A DNA stretch of 64,000 bases from an uncultured Alistipes sp. GTDB taxonomy: Bacteria > Bacteroidota > Bacteroidia > Bacteroidales > Rikenellaceae. Shown here in pieces: positions 1-8,813 of this stretch; the first letter of the stretch is position 1; each line of letters opens with the position of its first letter. The DNA lies in assembly GCA_947573795.1 (NCBI GenBank), contig CANPHE010000003.1, forward strand, positions 1-64,000, written 5' to 3'. Below the pieces are notes generated by a model. That model had not been told where the DNA came from. It searched no databases and saw only the letters and a program-made list of their open reading frames with translations. The position numbers and the translations under genes were made by a program.

Positions 1-178
1 CGCGCTCCTTCTCCTCGGGTGCGTTGTCGATCGAATCGAACGAACGGAGCTCCGAGAGACCCTTCTTGGCCAGAACGGTCGTAATAGCGGCGGTAAGCGT
101 CGTCTTACCGTGGTCTACGTGACCGATGGTACCGATATTCACGTGCGGTTTCGACCGGTCGAATTTTTCTTTTGCCAT
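1..178 (-). CDS. tuf: Elongation factor Tu, 5' end only (partial)
   Basis: The first 59 codons of EF-Tu, the GTPase that delivers aminoacyl-tRNA to the ribosome. The protein begins [20 protein letters not shown], followed directly by the P-loop [11 protein letters not shown], which binds the GTP phosphates. The ATG is at 178-176 and the gene runs off the left edge of the window. It lies downstream of three tRNA genes on the same strand, as in the classic tRNA-tufB operon, and probably shares their promoter near 860. The family and the start are unambiguous; only truncation limits the entry. Confidence 0.98.
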   Translation of the reverse strand, partial: MAKEKFDRSKPHVNIGTIGHVDHGKTTLTAAITTVLAKKGLSELRSFDSIDNAPEEKER

Positions 179-307
179 AGTATTAGATATTATAAAATAT
201 TGTTAATAATGCGTTAAAGTTTTAAAATTCATCCGCAGAACGAGCGGGCGACACAAACGCTCCGTCTCGGACGGAAATCGACGTTCGCATCACACGCTGC
301 TGCGTAC

Positions 308-383
308 TGGAGCGGAAGACGAGGCTCAAACTCGCGACCCTTAGCTTGGAAGGCTAATGCTCTATCAACTGAGCTACTTCCGC
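308..383 (-). tRNA. tRNA-Gly(TCC)
   Basis: A 76-nt cloverleaf reading on the minus strand from GCGGAAG, with acceptor stem GCGGAAG/CTTCCGC, anticodon loop CTTCCAA (anticodon TCC, reads GGA), T-arm GTTTGAGCC and discriminator T. The 3' CCA is encoded (positions 310-308). It sits between tRNA-Tyr and tuf. Confidence 0.97.
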
Positions 384-465
384 AAAAACACCGAATCAGA
401 GTCGGCCTCCTCGCCCGGTCTCGCGACCGTTGCGATTCTTGCAACTCCCGATCGGCTCAGTTGTG

Positions 466-548
466 TGGGAAGTGATGGATTCGAACCACCGAAGGCGTAC
501 GCCAGCAGATTTACAGTCTGCCCCATTTGGCCACTCTGGTAACTTCCC
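466..548 (-). tRNA. tRNA-Tyr(GTA)
   Basis: An 83-nt class II tRNA with acceptor stem GGGAAGT/ACTTCCC, anticodon loop CTGTAAA (GTA), a long variable arm (CTGGCGTACGCC region) and T-loop GGTTCGAATCC. Discriminator A at 466 is followed by CA rather than CCA, so the CCA tail is not encoded. Confidence 0.97.
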
Positions 549-647
549 AAGTTTTCATCCCGCGGACCGCGGCTCTCCGCGTCGTCCGCCCCTTTTCGAG
601 GAGGGGGTCGGTTTGCCGAACTCCCAGTTCCTCGTCTCGGCTTTTCG

Positions 648-721
648 AGCCGATGGAGGGATTCGAACCCACGACCAGCTGATTACAAATCAGCTGCTCT
701 GGCCAACTGAGCTACATCGGC
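648..721 (-). tRNA. tRNA-Thr(TGT)
   Basis: A 74-nt tRNA with acceptor stem GCCGATG/CATCGGC, D-arm TAGCTCAGTTGG, anticodon stem CTGAT/ATCAG with loop TTTGTAA (TGT, reads ACA) and T-loop GGTTCGAATCC. Discriminator T, with no encoded CCA. It is the first gene of the tRNA-Thr, tRNA-Tyr, tRNA-Gly, tuf order. Confidence 0.97.
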
Positions 722-856
722 ATTATTCACCGTTTTGGATTGCAAAAGTAGGCATAAAAAATTTATCTCGCAAATTTATCGGGATAAATTTTCTACTTTT
801 TCAACTCTCATCAAAGAACCCGGCTCGATTCGTCCGTTGGGGAACTAAATCGGGTG

Positions 857-886
857 CAAAGATAGGAAAAGTTTTGAATACCGCAA
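857..886 (-). promoter_or_regulatory. Promoter of the tRNA-tuf operon
   Basis: Reading leftward: TTG at 886-884, a 19-bp spacer, then TATCTTTG at 864-857, which matches the Bacteroidetes sigma consensus (TTTG, 19-21 bp, TAnnTTTG). It lies about 135 bp upstream of tRNA-Thr, and no other good match lies between it and tuf. The 5' leader between it and the first tRNA is AT-rich. Confidence 0.8.
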
Positions 887-1391
887 CATCTTAAGCAAAA
901 AATATCGCATCCGGAGACAAAGGTTGCCGATCGAGAGTCCGAAAATACCTCGTAAGAGCCGTAAATTCCGCATTTCCGACGCTCGAGAGGCCGACGATCT
1001 CAATCCGGCTCGGCCAATCGGAGCGACGGCCGACCGGCAAGCGGAATCGTTCGACGCCCCCTTCCATCGACATCCGCACCACGACCGATTCATCCGCAGT
1101 TGCGACACGGCAGATCGGCCTTATCCGCTACCGGCCCTCGCCGGAAAAACAAACCATACCTATATTTATATAATTTTACACTTCGTTGGTTTTTCGTCCA
1201 AAATGGTCGGCGATTCGATCGCATTCACCAATCTGCCCCGCCCGAAAAGTTATCGTAAGATAAACCGCACCGGCTCGGATCTTCGACCGGCATGTCACAC
1301 AAGACGGTCGCCGCACCGCTAAAGCGGAATCTTCGGGAGACATCATTTTTCGGGTACGGTCGGCCTCCAGTCGTTGCCCGGCGGATATCCG
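887..1391. other. Intergenic, no gene seen
   Basis: About 500 bp between the tRNA-operon promoter and the terminator at 1392. Short open frames on both strands lack start context, overlap each other and resemble no family. I see no tRNA or repeat. An AT-rich stretch around 1160-1185 could hold a promoter but gives no full TAnnTTTG match. Confidence 0.5.
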
Positions 1392-1425
1392 AAAAATCGG
1401 GGCCGCCCGAAATTCGGACAGCCCC
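1392..1425 (-). terminator. Rho-independent terminator downstream of the 1452-1970 gene
   Basis: On the minus strand, GGGGC (1425-1421) pairs with GCCCC (1403-1399), with an inner CCGA/TCGG stem, followed by GATTTTTC. It starts 27 bp after the stop codon of the minus-strand gene ending at 1452, which supports that gene being transcribed. Confidence 0.7.
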
Positions 1426-1451
1426 TCCCTTCATCAACAAACTGAGTTGCG

Positions 1452-1970
1452 TCACCGCTCCTTGACGGGGTATCTTTGTTCCATATGGAATATTACGTAC
1501 ATCAAAAGCGTGTCGGCATCTACCCGACATGCCGGGTTCTGTTTCAAAATGTCTCGGAAGGCCCTGTCGATCGATTCCCAAAGCGAGAGGCTGAACCGGT
1601 CCGCCTCGGTAGCAACCATATGTTTGGCTTCCATCGTCGGCAGCCACAGCGAAAATTCGACGCTGGGCGATTGCGGAAACAGTTCCAGCAACTCGTCGGG
1701 TTCATGACGATAATCAAGGAACGTGTTTTCACAAATTCCGAATTTGGGCCGAATAAGTCTTTCATAGATTCTCGCATGGGTTCTGCGGTGATCGTATTGG
1801 TCGAAAAACCATCGATCGATCTTTTTAACGCTTACGACACGATTGTAGCGATAGGGACTTTCGTTATCCTTTTTCATAACTGTCGAAGTTTTAAGCCGGA
1901 TTACATGATCCTTACCTATTTTACGCATTTCAGTATACATGGAATTCTCTATAAATACCTGATAATCCAT
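1452..1970 (-). CDS. Hypothetical protein, 172 aa
   Basis: I do not recognise the family. From the ATG at 1970 the product begins MDYQVFIENSMYTEMRKIGK and is soluble, charged and aromatic-rich (segments such as IDRWFFDQYDHRR and ELLELFPQSPSVEFSLWLP), with no signal peptide or membrane segment. The open frame extends further upstream, but the extra 45 residues are low-complexity and Arg/Ala-rich, so I prefer 1970 or the second Met at 1940. No TAnnTTTG promoter is obvious upstream. A good terminator follows the stop. Base composition is lower in GC than neighbouring genes, which could indicate transfer. Confidence 0.6.
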   Translation of the reverse strand: MDYQVFIENSMYTEMRKIGKDHVIRLKTSTVMKKDNESPYRYNRVVSVKKIDRWFFDQYDHRRTHARIYERLIRPKFGICENTFLDYRHEPDELLELFPQSPSVEFSLWLPTMEAKHMVATEADRFSLSLWESIDRAFRDILKQNPACRVDADTLLMYVIFHMEQRYPVKER

Positions 1971-2561
1971 CAACAATAGTCGTAACGGACGCCGGAAGAC
2001 CGCCGCACCGGGAAATGCCGACGATGCGCAGCATCCGATTCGAACCCGATCGTCCGCGTTCTTTGCGAGGCGATCATTCCCCGCGGCGACGAACCGGCCG
2101 TGCACCGGGGATTCGTCTCACCAAACAGGCGGACATCCCCGCAGTTCAATATCTCGTATGATCTTACAGACATGATCGAAAAGCCGTATTTTTATTTCGC
2201 GCGGCAAAGGTCCGTAATCCGTCAGGGTTTTTCAAACTGGCCTGGAAAATTTCCACGATAAACTTATCGAACGAACGCAATCGCGTCGCATATCCCGCAT
2301 CATTCTTCCTTCGCAGCGAATCGGCACGCATCGTAAACCCGGTCGGAACGCCCGCTTCCGCCCCGGGAGGTCGACCGTCCCGAACGAAAAGTCGCTCGCC
2401 CCCCCGACGATCCAAAGTTCCGACAGCCTCGAAAAGCGCTGCGAATCCCCCATAAAGCCACCTCCCGGAACGACGCGCCCGCCGAAACCGGACGATACGG
2501 AGGATCATAATCATTCAGCAATATTTTTGCATGGAGGGTTACAATCTATAAGAAAATTTTT
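1971..2561. other. Intergenic, no gene seen
   Basis: About 590 bp upstream of the gdhA promoter. It contains overlapping short frames in several phases (for example 2164-2514 minus) with no family resemblance and unusual Arg/Ser/Gly composition, typical of chance frames in GC-rich DNA. No repeat or tRNA seen. Confidence 0.5.
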
Positions 2562-2569
2562 TATATTTG
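2562..2569 (+). promoter_or_regulatory. -7 element of gdhA promoter
   Basis: TATATTTG at 2562-2569, 45 bp before the gdhA ATG, in a strongly AT-rich stretch. The -33 position holds TTA (2539-2541, about 20 bp upstream) rather than TTTG, so this is a partial match to the consensus. Confidence 0.65.
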
Positions 2570-2614
2570 TAAACAGATAAAACAGAACAAACCAACAATA
2601 AAAAACTTCATCGT

Positions 2615-3952
2615 ATGAACGTCAACAAATTGATGGCGGAGCTCGAGCGCAAGCATCCGGGCGAAAGCGAGTACCTGCAAGCCGTGCGCGAGGTCCTCAT
2701 GACCGTGGAGGAGACCTATAACCAGCACCCCGAATTCGAAGCCAACCGCATTGCGGAACGCATCGTAGAGCCCGACCGCAGTTTCACCTTCAAGGTGGTA
2801 TGGGTCGACGACCGCGGCGAAGTCCAGGTCAACACCGGCTACCGTTTCCAGTTCAACAACGCCATCGGCCCCTACAAGGGCGGACTGCGTTTCCACCCCT
2901 CGGTGAATCCCTCGATCCTGAAGTTCCTCGGATTCGAACAAATCTTCAAGAACGCGCTTACGACGCTGCCGATGGGCGGTGCGAAGGGCGGTTCGGACTT
3001 CAACCCCAAAGGTAAGTCGGACCGCGAAGTGATGCGTTTCTGCCAGGCCTTCATGACCGAGCTGTGGCGCCACATCGGCCCCGAGACCGACGTCCCGGCG
3101 GGCGACATCGGCGTCGGCGGCCGCGAAATCGGCTACCTCTACGGCATGTACCGCAAGCTGGCGCGCGAGAACACGGGCGTGCTGACGGGCAAGGGCATGA
3201 CCTACGGCGGTTCGCTGATCCGTCCCGAGGCTACGGGCTTCGGCGCCGTGTACTTCCTGCGTCAGATGCTCGAAAAGGCCGGCATGGACATTAAAGGACA
3301 GACGATCGCCATCTCGGGCTTCGGCAACGTGGCCTGGGGCGCAGCGACGAAGGCTACGGAGCTGGGTGCCAAGGTGGTCACGATCTCCGGACCGGACGGA
3401 TACATCTACGATCCGGCGGGTCTCGACGCCGAGAAGATCGCCTACATGCTCGAACTGCGCGCCTCGAACAACGACGTCGTGGAGCCTTATGCCGCCAAAT
3501 TCCCCGGATCGCAGTTCTTCGCGGGCCGCAAGCCGTGGGAGGTCAAGGTGGATATCGCCATGCCGTGCGCCACGCAGAACGAGCTCAACGGCGACGACGC
3601 CAAGCAGCTGGTGGCCAACGGCGTGAAGATCGTGGCCGAAGTCTCGAACATGGGCTGTCGTCCTGAGGCGATCGATACGTTCCTCGCGGCGAAGATTCCC
3701 TACGGCCCGGGCAAAGCCGTCAATGCGGGCGGCGTAGCTACGTCGGGTCTGGAAATGACACAGAATTCGCAGAAACTCAATTGGACGGCCGAGGAGGTCG
3801 ACGCCAAACTGCACCAGATCATGTCGTCGATCCACGCCGCATGCCTCGAATACGGCACCGAAGCCGACGGCTACATCAACTACATGAAGGGCGCCAACAT
3901 CGCCGGCTTCATGAAGGTCGCCAAATCGATGGTCGAGCAGGGTATTCTGTAA
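2615..3952 (+). CDS. gdhA: NADP-type glutamate dehydrogenase
   Basis: A 445-residue hexameric-class glutamate dehydrogenase that interconverts 2-oxoglutarate plus ammonia and glutamate in the cytoplasm, a main route of nitrogen assimilation in Bacteroidales. Visible features are the substrate-binding GPYKGGLRF (about residues 85-93), the catalytic lysine motif PMGGAKGG (119-126), and the dinucleotide fold GFGNVAWG near 235. Length and sequence match the E. coli-type NADP enzyme. Coenzyme choice is inferred from family resemblance and not proven. The ATG at 2615 lies 45 bp after a TATATTTG element, and a strong terminator follows, so the gene is probably monocistronic. Confidence 0.96.
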   Translation: MNVNKLMAELERKHPGESEYLQAVREVLMTVEETYNQHPEFEANRIAERIVEPDRSFTFKVVWVDDRGEVQVNTGYRFQFNNAIGPYKGGLRFHPSVNPSILKFLGFEQIFKNALTTLPMGGAKGGSDFNPKGKSDREVMRFCQAFMTELWRHIGPETDVPAGDIGVGGREIGYLYGMYRKLARENTGVLTGKGMTYGGSLIRPEATGFGAVYFLRQMLEKAGMDIKGQTIAISGFGNVAWGAATKATELGAKVVTISGPDGYIYDPAGLDAEKIAYMLELRASNNDVVEPYAAKFPGSQFFAGRKPWEVKVDIAMPCATQNELNGDDAKQLVANGVKIVAEVSNMGCRPEAIDTFLAAKIPYGPGKAVNAGGVATSGLEMTQNSQKLNWTAEEVDAKLHQIMSSIHAACLEYGTEADGYINYMKGANIAGFMKVAKSMVEQGIL

Positions 3953-3973
3953 CCTCCGCCCGCACCGAAATCG

Positions 3974-4002
3974 AAGGGTCTCCGCCGAGGAGACCCTTTT
4001 TT
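3974..4002 (+). terminator. Terminator after gdhA
   Basis: A perfect 10-bp stem AAGGGTCTCC/GGAGACCCTT with a 5-nt loop, followed by a T tract, 21 bp after the gdhA stop. Confidence 0.9.
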
Positions 4003-4075
4003 CGTACCCGCCGATATCGTCCGATGATGAAAAATCACCCGTTTATTGAAGAAACGCCCTCGCCGGTTGAATTCA

Positions 4076-4107
4076 TTTGCGAAGGAACGGATGCCGACCT
4101 ACTTTTG
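4076..4107 (+). promoter_or_regulatory. Promoter of the disrupted lipoprotein gene
   Basis: TTTG at 4076-4079, a 20-bp spacer, then TACTTTTG at 4100-4107, 24 bp before the ATG at 4132. It is one of the best consensus matches in the window, so the interrupted gene still has an intact promoter. Confidence 0.8.
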
Positions 4108-4131
4108 CGCGAATTTTTAAACATCCGATTT

Positions 4132-4710
4132 ATGAAAAGTTTCAAAATCGCGGCTCTCGCAGCCGCATGCGCAACAGGATTGTTTTTTTGCGCCTGCAAC
4201 GACGACAACGACACGAAAAAGCCGCTGACGATCGCCGATCTGAACGGTAGTTATACCGGGACCTTCGACTTCACCCCCTCGCCGAGCGATATCAACCCCG
4301 ATCCCTCGGTCGAAAAGGAGATTCCCGTAACGTTCGAAGTCAAAAACGGCAGCGTCTTCTTCCCCGAGTTCCCGGCCGCAACGCTGATTAAAGCACTCGT
4401 CGGCGAAGAGGCGGGAGAGCAGCTCGCCGCAACCATCGGAAAGATCACCTACGAAGCCCCGATCGTCGACGCTGAGTCCGACCAGTGACAGCTCGCAGCC
4501 AAGTTGGAGACCCCGAAGCTGCGCATCGACGTAGGCGGTGCGCTCGTCGTGCTGATCTCGATCGACTCCCCGGGTCGATTGACCTATACGAACGAAGGCG
4601 CACTCCGTTTCACACTCCGCACGACCGAATGCCAGTTGGGCGAAGGCGAAGCGGCCGGAGATCCCTTCGACCTGGTGAACGAACTGGTATTCGACGTCAC
4701 GAAGCAATAA
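4132..4710 (+). pseudogene. Lipoprotein gene interrupted by an in-frame TGA
   Basis: An open frame encoding a small exported lipoprotein (MKSFKIAALAAACATGLFF, then a Cys-rich lipobox ending at the C of ACNDDND). It stops at TGA 4486-4488 (codon 119) but continues in the same frame, with the same composition and strand-rich character, to TAA at 4710 (192 codons in all). A single change from TGG would restore one frame, reading DQWQL across the site. TGA is a normal stop elsewhere here (ftsA, murC), so recoding is unlikely. The first ORF alone would give a 118-aa truncated lipoprotein. The family is not recognised with confidence; the shape resembles small Bacteroidales DUF lipoproteins. It has its own promoter and shares a terminator with the convergent ATPase operon. 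It could be a sequencing error or a strain-specific nonsense mutation. Confidence 0.65.
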
Positions 4711-4732
4711 GACGTCCATACCCCCGAATGAT

Positions 4733-4765
4733 CGAAGCCCCCGTTCAGACTGAACGGGGGCTTCG
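4733..4765. terminator. Bidirectional terminator between convergent genes
   Basis: A 16-bp perfect palindromic stem (CGAAGCCCCCGTTCAG and its complement, one central base) lying between the lipoprotein stop at 4710 and the ATPase stop at 4788. The U-tract is poor on both sides, so strength is uncertain. Confidence 0.65.
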
Positions 4766-4787
4766 GTACGTTTACACCGCTGCGGCA

Positions 4788-7367
4788 TCACCGTCTCGCC
4801 CGCCGCCGCAGCGCCCGGACGATCTCGCCGCCGAAGGCCAGCAGCGACGTACCGACGACGATCGCGACCCATTCGGCCCCCGTAAGCGGCACGGTGCGGA
4901 ACACTTCGCCGCCCCACTCGACGATCAATACCTGCCCCACGGCGATAGCGGCCAAGATAAGGTAGAATTCGCGCGTCCCCGCAAAGGAGCGGAAAACCGA
5001 ATGACGCGTTTCGAAACCTTTGGCATTGAACATATTCCAGAATTGCAGGAACACGAACGTCGAGAAAAAGAGCGTCGAATGGCGTAGATTCAACATCCCG
5101 TTGGGCTCGCTCCAGATGAAAAGCATCGTCAGTAATGCGACGACCATCGCACCGCCGCACGTAAAGAGCGTGCGGGCCATATCGGGGGTGATGATGAACT
5201 CCCCCCGCCGCCGCGGACGGTCGCGCATCACGTCGGGATCGGGCGGCAGCGAAGCCATCGCCATCGCCGCGAAGGTATCCATGATGATATTGACCCACAA
5301 AATCTGCACCACGGTTAGCGGCTGGTCGGTACCGAACATCGCACCCACGAAACAAACGACGATCGCCGCGAAATTGACGGTCAGCTGGAAAAGCACGAAA
5401 CGCTGGATATTGCGGTAGAGCGAGCGTCCCCACAGTACGGCCGTCGTGATGGAAGCGAACGAATCGTCGAGCAGCGTGATGTCCGAAGCATCCTTCGCCA
5501 CCGACGTTCCCGAGCCCATCGAGAGGCCCACATCGGCGAAATTCAACGCCGGAGCGTCGTTCGTGCCGTCACCCGTCACGGCCACGACCTCGCCGCTGCG
5601 TTGCAGCATGCACACCAACCGCTGCTTATCCGCAGGCCGGGCGCGCGACACGACCCGCAGATCGGCGAGCCGGCCGAGCAGCTCCTCGTCGCTCATCGAC
5701 GCCAGCTCGACCCCCGTGAGGTGCTGGCGGTCCGCCGGACGGGCTTCGTCCCACAGTCCGGTCTGGCGCGCGATCTCGCACGCCGTGGCCGATGTATCGC
5801 CCGTGACGATCTTCACCCCGATGCCCGCATCGAGACAACGCCGCACCGCCGCAGGAACATCCTCGCGCACGGGGTCGGAAATCGCCGCCACGCCCGAGAA
5901 ATGCAACCCGCCCGCCGCCACGGCGCGCCGGCAATCCGGCTCCGAAGTCTCGGACCACGCCACGGCCAGCGTCCGCATGGCGCGGCTCTGGTAGGCGATG
6001 AGCTGTGCCTCGACACGTTCGTCGAGCCCGTCCGCGACGCACATGGCCCGCACGATCTCGGGAGCTCCCTTCACGCAGAGCAGCCGCCGGCCCGAAATGC
6101 CGCTACGGAGGATCGTCGCCATGTATTTCCGTTCGGTGGAGAAGGTAAGCCGGTCGACGATCTCCGCCCCGGCACGCAATGCGGCGTAATCCTCGCCCTG
6201 TGTCCGCAGCCAGGCGAGCAACGCCCCTTCCGTGGGGTTGCCGATCGGGCGGCCTTCGGCATCGAGAAACGCCGTGCTGTTGGCGGCCAGGGTCTCGGCG
6301 AATTCGTGCGGCGAAAGGCCGTCGAAACGATCGAGATGCCTAACTTCCATACGGTTGCGGGTCAGCGTGCCGGTCTTGTCGGTACAGATGACCGTCACGG
6401 CACCCATCGTCTCGCAGGCGTGCATCCGCCGCACGAGGTTGTTCGTGCGCAGCATGCGCCGCATCGACATGGCCAGCGACAGGGTGATCGACATGGGCAG
6501 TCCCTCGGGCACGGCCATGACGATGATCGCCACCGAGATCATGAAGAGATGCAACACCTGCTGCGCGACCGCCAGCCAGCTTTGCGACAGCAGATCGCCC
6601 CACAGGAGCGCCTTGCCGAGCATGATGCAGAAGATCGCGACCGACAAGGCGATGCCCGCGCGGCCGATGAGCCGCGAGAGGCGTTCGAGTTGCAGGTCGA
6701 GCGGCGTACGACGGTCGGTCCGGACGGTCGCCTGCTCGGTGACGCGCCCCGCCTCGGTGCGGTCGCCCACGGCCGTCACGACCATCACGCCGTAACCGTC
6801 CGTAACGTTCGTGCCGCGCAGCACCTCGTTCGACGGGTAGGTCGCCTCGGGGTCGAAATGGCGTTCATCGACGGTTTTCGCCGCTTCGGGCTCCCCCGTG
6901 AGGGTCGATTCGTCGACGCGCAGCGACACCGCCTCGACCAGTTCGCCGTCCGCCGGAATCGTATCACCGCTCTCGACGTACACTACGTCGCCCGTCACGA
7001 CCTCCCGCCGCGGCACCACGACGATCGCCCCCTCGCGCATGACCTTCACCGGCACCTCGTCGTTCACACGGTTCAGCCGCCGGAAACGCCGCTGCGCATC
7101 CCATTCGAACCAAAAACCCACGCACGTGGCCAGCACGATGGCGCAGACGATGCCGACCGACTCGGTGAAATCGCCGTGCACGCAGCCGATCGCGAGCGAC
7201 AGCACGGCGGCGACCAACAGAATCCGGATGATCGGGTCGCGAAATTTCTCCAACAGAAGCCGCCAGGCAGGGGTCTCCTTCTGGGGCGTGATTACATTGT
7301 CTCCGTACGAGCGTCTGTTTTCGGCGACCTGTCGTTGCGAAAGGCCCTTCGGATCGTAAGCAATCAT
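4788..7367 (-). CDS. Calcium-type P-type ATPase (PMCA-like, type IIB)
   Basis: An 859-residue cation pump of the inner membrane, predicted to export Ca2+ using ATP. The N-terminal cation ATPase domain is followed by the actuator motif TGE (157-159), the transport-site helix PEGLP (287-291), the phosphorylation motif DKTGTLT with Asp330, and the hinge motif TGDGTNDAP near residue 600. Six C-terminal membrane segments follow, including the QILWVNIIMDT segment. The start at 7367 is 6 bp after the rodA stop, so the pump is probably the last gene of the mreBCD-mrdA-rodA operon. Calcium specificity is inferred from PEGLP and overall type IIB resemblance; Mn2+ transport is possible. Confidence 0.92.
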   Translation of the reverse strand: MIAYDPKGLSQRQVAENRRSYGDNVITPQKETPAWRLLLEKFRDPIIRILLVAAVLSLAIGCVHGDFTESVGIVCAIVLATCVGFWFEWDAQRRFRRLNRVNDEVPVKVMREGAIVVVPRREVVTGDVVYVESGDTIPADGELVEAVSLRVDESTLTGEPEAAKTVDERHFDPEATYPSNEVLRGTNVTDGYGVMVVTAVGDRTEAGRVTEQATVRTDRRTPLDLQLERLSRLIGRAGIALSVAIFCIMLGKALLWGDLLSQSWLAVAQQVLHLFMISVAIIVMAVPEGLPMSITLSLAMSMRRMLRTNNLVRRMHACETMGAVTVICTDKTGTLTRNRMEVRHLDRFDGLSPHEFAETLAANSTAFLDAEGRPIGNPTEGALLAWLRTQGEDYAALRAGAEIVDRLTFSTERKYMATILRSGISGRRLLCVKGAPEIVRAMCVADGLDERVEAQLIAYQSRAMRTLAVAWSETSEPDCRRAVAAGGLHFSGVAAISDPVREDVPAAVRRCLDAGIGVKIVTGDTSATACEIARQTGLWDEARPADRQHLTGVELASMSDEELLGRLADLRVVSRARPADKQRLVCMLQRSGEVVAVTGDGTNDAPALNFADVGLSMGSGTSVAKDASDITLLDDSFASITTAVLWGRSLYRNIQRFVLFQLTVNFAAIVVCFVGAMFGTDQPLTVVQILWVNIIMDTFAAMAMASLPPDPDVMRDRPRRRGEFIITPDMARTLFTCGGAMVVALLTMLFIWSEPNGMLNLRHSTLFFSTFVFLQFWNMFNAKGFETRHSVFRSFAGTREFYLILAAIAVGQVLIVEWGGEVFRTVPLTGAEWVAIVVGTSLLAFGGEIVRALRRRARR

Positions 7368-7373
7368 CCAATA

Positions 7374-8813
7374 TCAGAATTTATCGAGTGAAAACTGCCG
7401 CGTCGAGGCATCGAACCGCACGGCGATGAACAACAAAATCGTAAAGGCGATCAACGACGAACCGCCGTAGCTCATGAACGGCAACGGAATGCCCATCACG
7501 GGCATCAAACCGATCGTCATGCCGACATTGACCAGGACATGGAACAGCAAAATCGCCGCCACGCAATAGCAATAGATGCGCCCGAAGGGCTCCTGCTGCC
7601 GCTCGCCCATGCGCATCAGACGCAGGATCAGCAGGCACAGCAGCGTCAGCACGGTCATGGTGCCGAGAAAGCCCCACTCCTCGCCTACCGTACAGAAAAT
7701 GAAGTCGGTATGCCGTTCGGGCACGAAGCCGTACTTGATCTGCGTGCCCTCGAGGAATCCCTTCCCCGCGAAGCCGCCCGAACCGATGGCGATCTTCGAC
7801 TGGTTGACGTTGTAGTCGGCGCCCGAAGGATCGTTGACGATGCCCAGGAAGCTGAGGATTCGTTTCTGCTGGTGATCCTTGAGCGAATCGAACAGCCGGT
7901 CGGTCGTCGGCAGGAAAACCATCGCGGCGATGAACAGCGCGACGGTAATCAACGTATTGGACAACCCCGCGCGGAAAGCATAGATCGTAACGCCGACCAG
8001 CGACAGCAGCGTGACGGTGAGCAGCGCGCCGTACAGGCTCATCCGCCCCGGAGCGATGAAGTGCATCGCCAGGCAGAGCACGAGCGCCGAGAGGGCCAGG
8101 ACTGCGAGATAAATGATTCGCGAACGCCACTCGCCGCTCATCATCGCCTCCGAAAGCGTGCAGACCAGAATCAACAGCACCAACAGCGCCAGGGGCGAGA
8201 GCAGGAACGAGACGATGAACAGCGCAGCGATCAACAGCACCGGAATACACAACCATTTGTTGAGTCCCTCGCGGTAGAGTACGAAAAGGAACGAGCCCAG
8301 CACGATGCCGGAGCCCGTATCGTTCTGAAGCACGATAATCAGGAGCGGCACGCAGATCACCACCCCGACCCGCATCAGATCGCCGAACCGGGCGATCGAG
8401 AACGAATAGTCGCTCATCACGCGGGCCACCGCCAGTGCCGTAGCGATCTTGGCGAACTCGACGGGCTGCACGCGGAACGACCCGAACTCGAACCAAGCCT
8501 TGGCGCCGTTGACCTCCTTACCGAACGCGAGCGCGGCCACCAGCAGCGCCAGACCCGCGAAATAGGCCGGATAGGCGAACATGTGGTAGAACCGCTCGTC
8601 CAGGAGCAGCACGACGAGCGCCGTGACCCACGCCACACCGACCCAGACCGCCTGTTTCATGTAGAAATGCGAGAAGGAGAAGACATCGGCCGCACCCTCG
8701 TCGTACGACGCCGCGGTGATCGACACCCACCCCGCGAGGACGATCGCCACGTAGAGCAGCACGGTCCAGCGGTCGACGCCGTAAAATATGCCGTTCGAAC
8801 GATCAGCGGTCAT
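7374..8813 (-). CDS. rodA: Rod-shape SEDS glycan polymerase RodA
   Basis: A 479-residue polytopic SEDS protein, the peptidoglycan glycosyltransferase of the elongasome that works with PBP2. About ten hydrophobic segments are visible. Family landmarks include GAKAWFEFGSFRVQPVEFAK in the first third, LQNDTGSG in the middle and the C-terminal GIPLPFMSYGGSS signature. The length exceeds E. coli RodA (370 aa) because of an enlarged middle region rich in membrane segments, which is common in Bacteroidetes as far as I recall. The ATG at 8813 lies inside the last codons of mrdA (11-bp overlap), which indicates translational coupling. Confidence 0.95.
   Translation of the reverse strand: MTADRSNGIFYGVDRWTVLLYVAIVLAGWVSITAASYDEGAADVFSFSHFYMKQAVWVGVAWVTALVVLLLDERFYHMFAYPAYFAGLALLVAALAFGKEVNGAKAWFEFGSFRVQPVEFAKIATALAVARVMSDYSFSIARFGDLMRVGVVICVPLLIIVLQNDTGSGIVLGSFLFVLYREGLNKWLCIPVLLIAALFIVSFLLSPLALLVLLILVCTLSEAMMSGEWRSRIIYLAVLALSALVLCLAMHFIAPGRMSLYGALLTVTLLSLVGVTIYAFRAGLSNTLITVALFIAAMVFLPTTDRLFDSLKDHQQKRILSFLGIVNDPSGADYNVNQSKIAIGSGGFAGKGFLEGTQIKYGFVPERHTDFIFCTVGEEWGFLGTMTVLTLLCLLILRLMRMGERQQEPFGRIYCYCVAAILLFHVLVNVGMTIGLMPVMGIPLPFMSYGGSSLIAFTILLFIAVRFDASTRQFSLDKF

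Noticed and set aside
184..307. A fourth tRNA (second tRNA-Thr) before tuf, as in E. coli
   Set aside because: No cloverleaf could be formed between the tRNA-Gly 3' end and the tuf start.
1225..1647. Minus-strand frames overlapping the end of the 1452-1970 gene
   Set aside because: They conflict with the terminator at 1392-1425 and have shadow-like composition.
2561..3835. A 424-codon open frame antisense to gdhA
   Set aside because: Mirror of a highly conserved gene in GC-rich DNA; Arg/His/Asp-rich composition and no family. Antisense frames over the ATPase (5601-7391), mrdA (8788-10734) and the ftsQ-ftsA region (53630-56227) were dropped for the same reason.
4486..4488. TGA read as tryptophan or selenocysteine
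   Set aside because: Other genes here (ftsA, murC, the nuclease) end with TGA, and no SECIS-like hairpin follows; a nonsense mutation or error is simpler.
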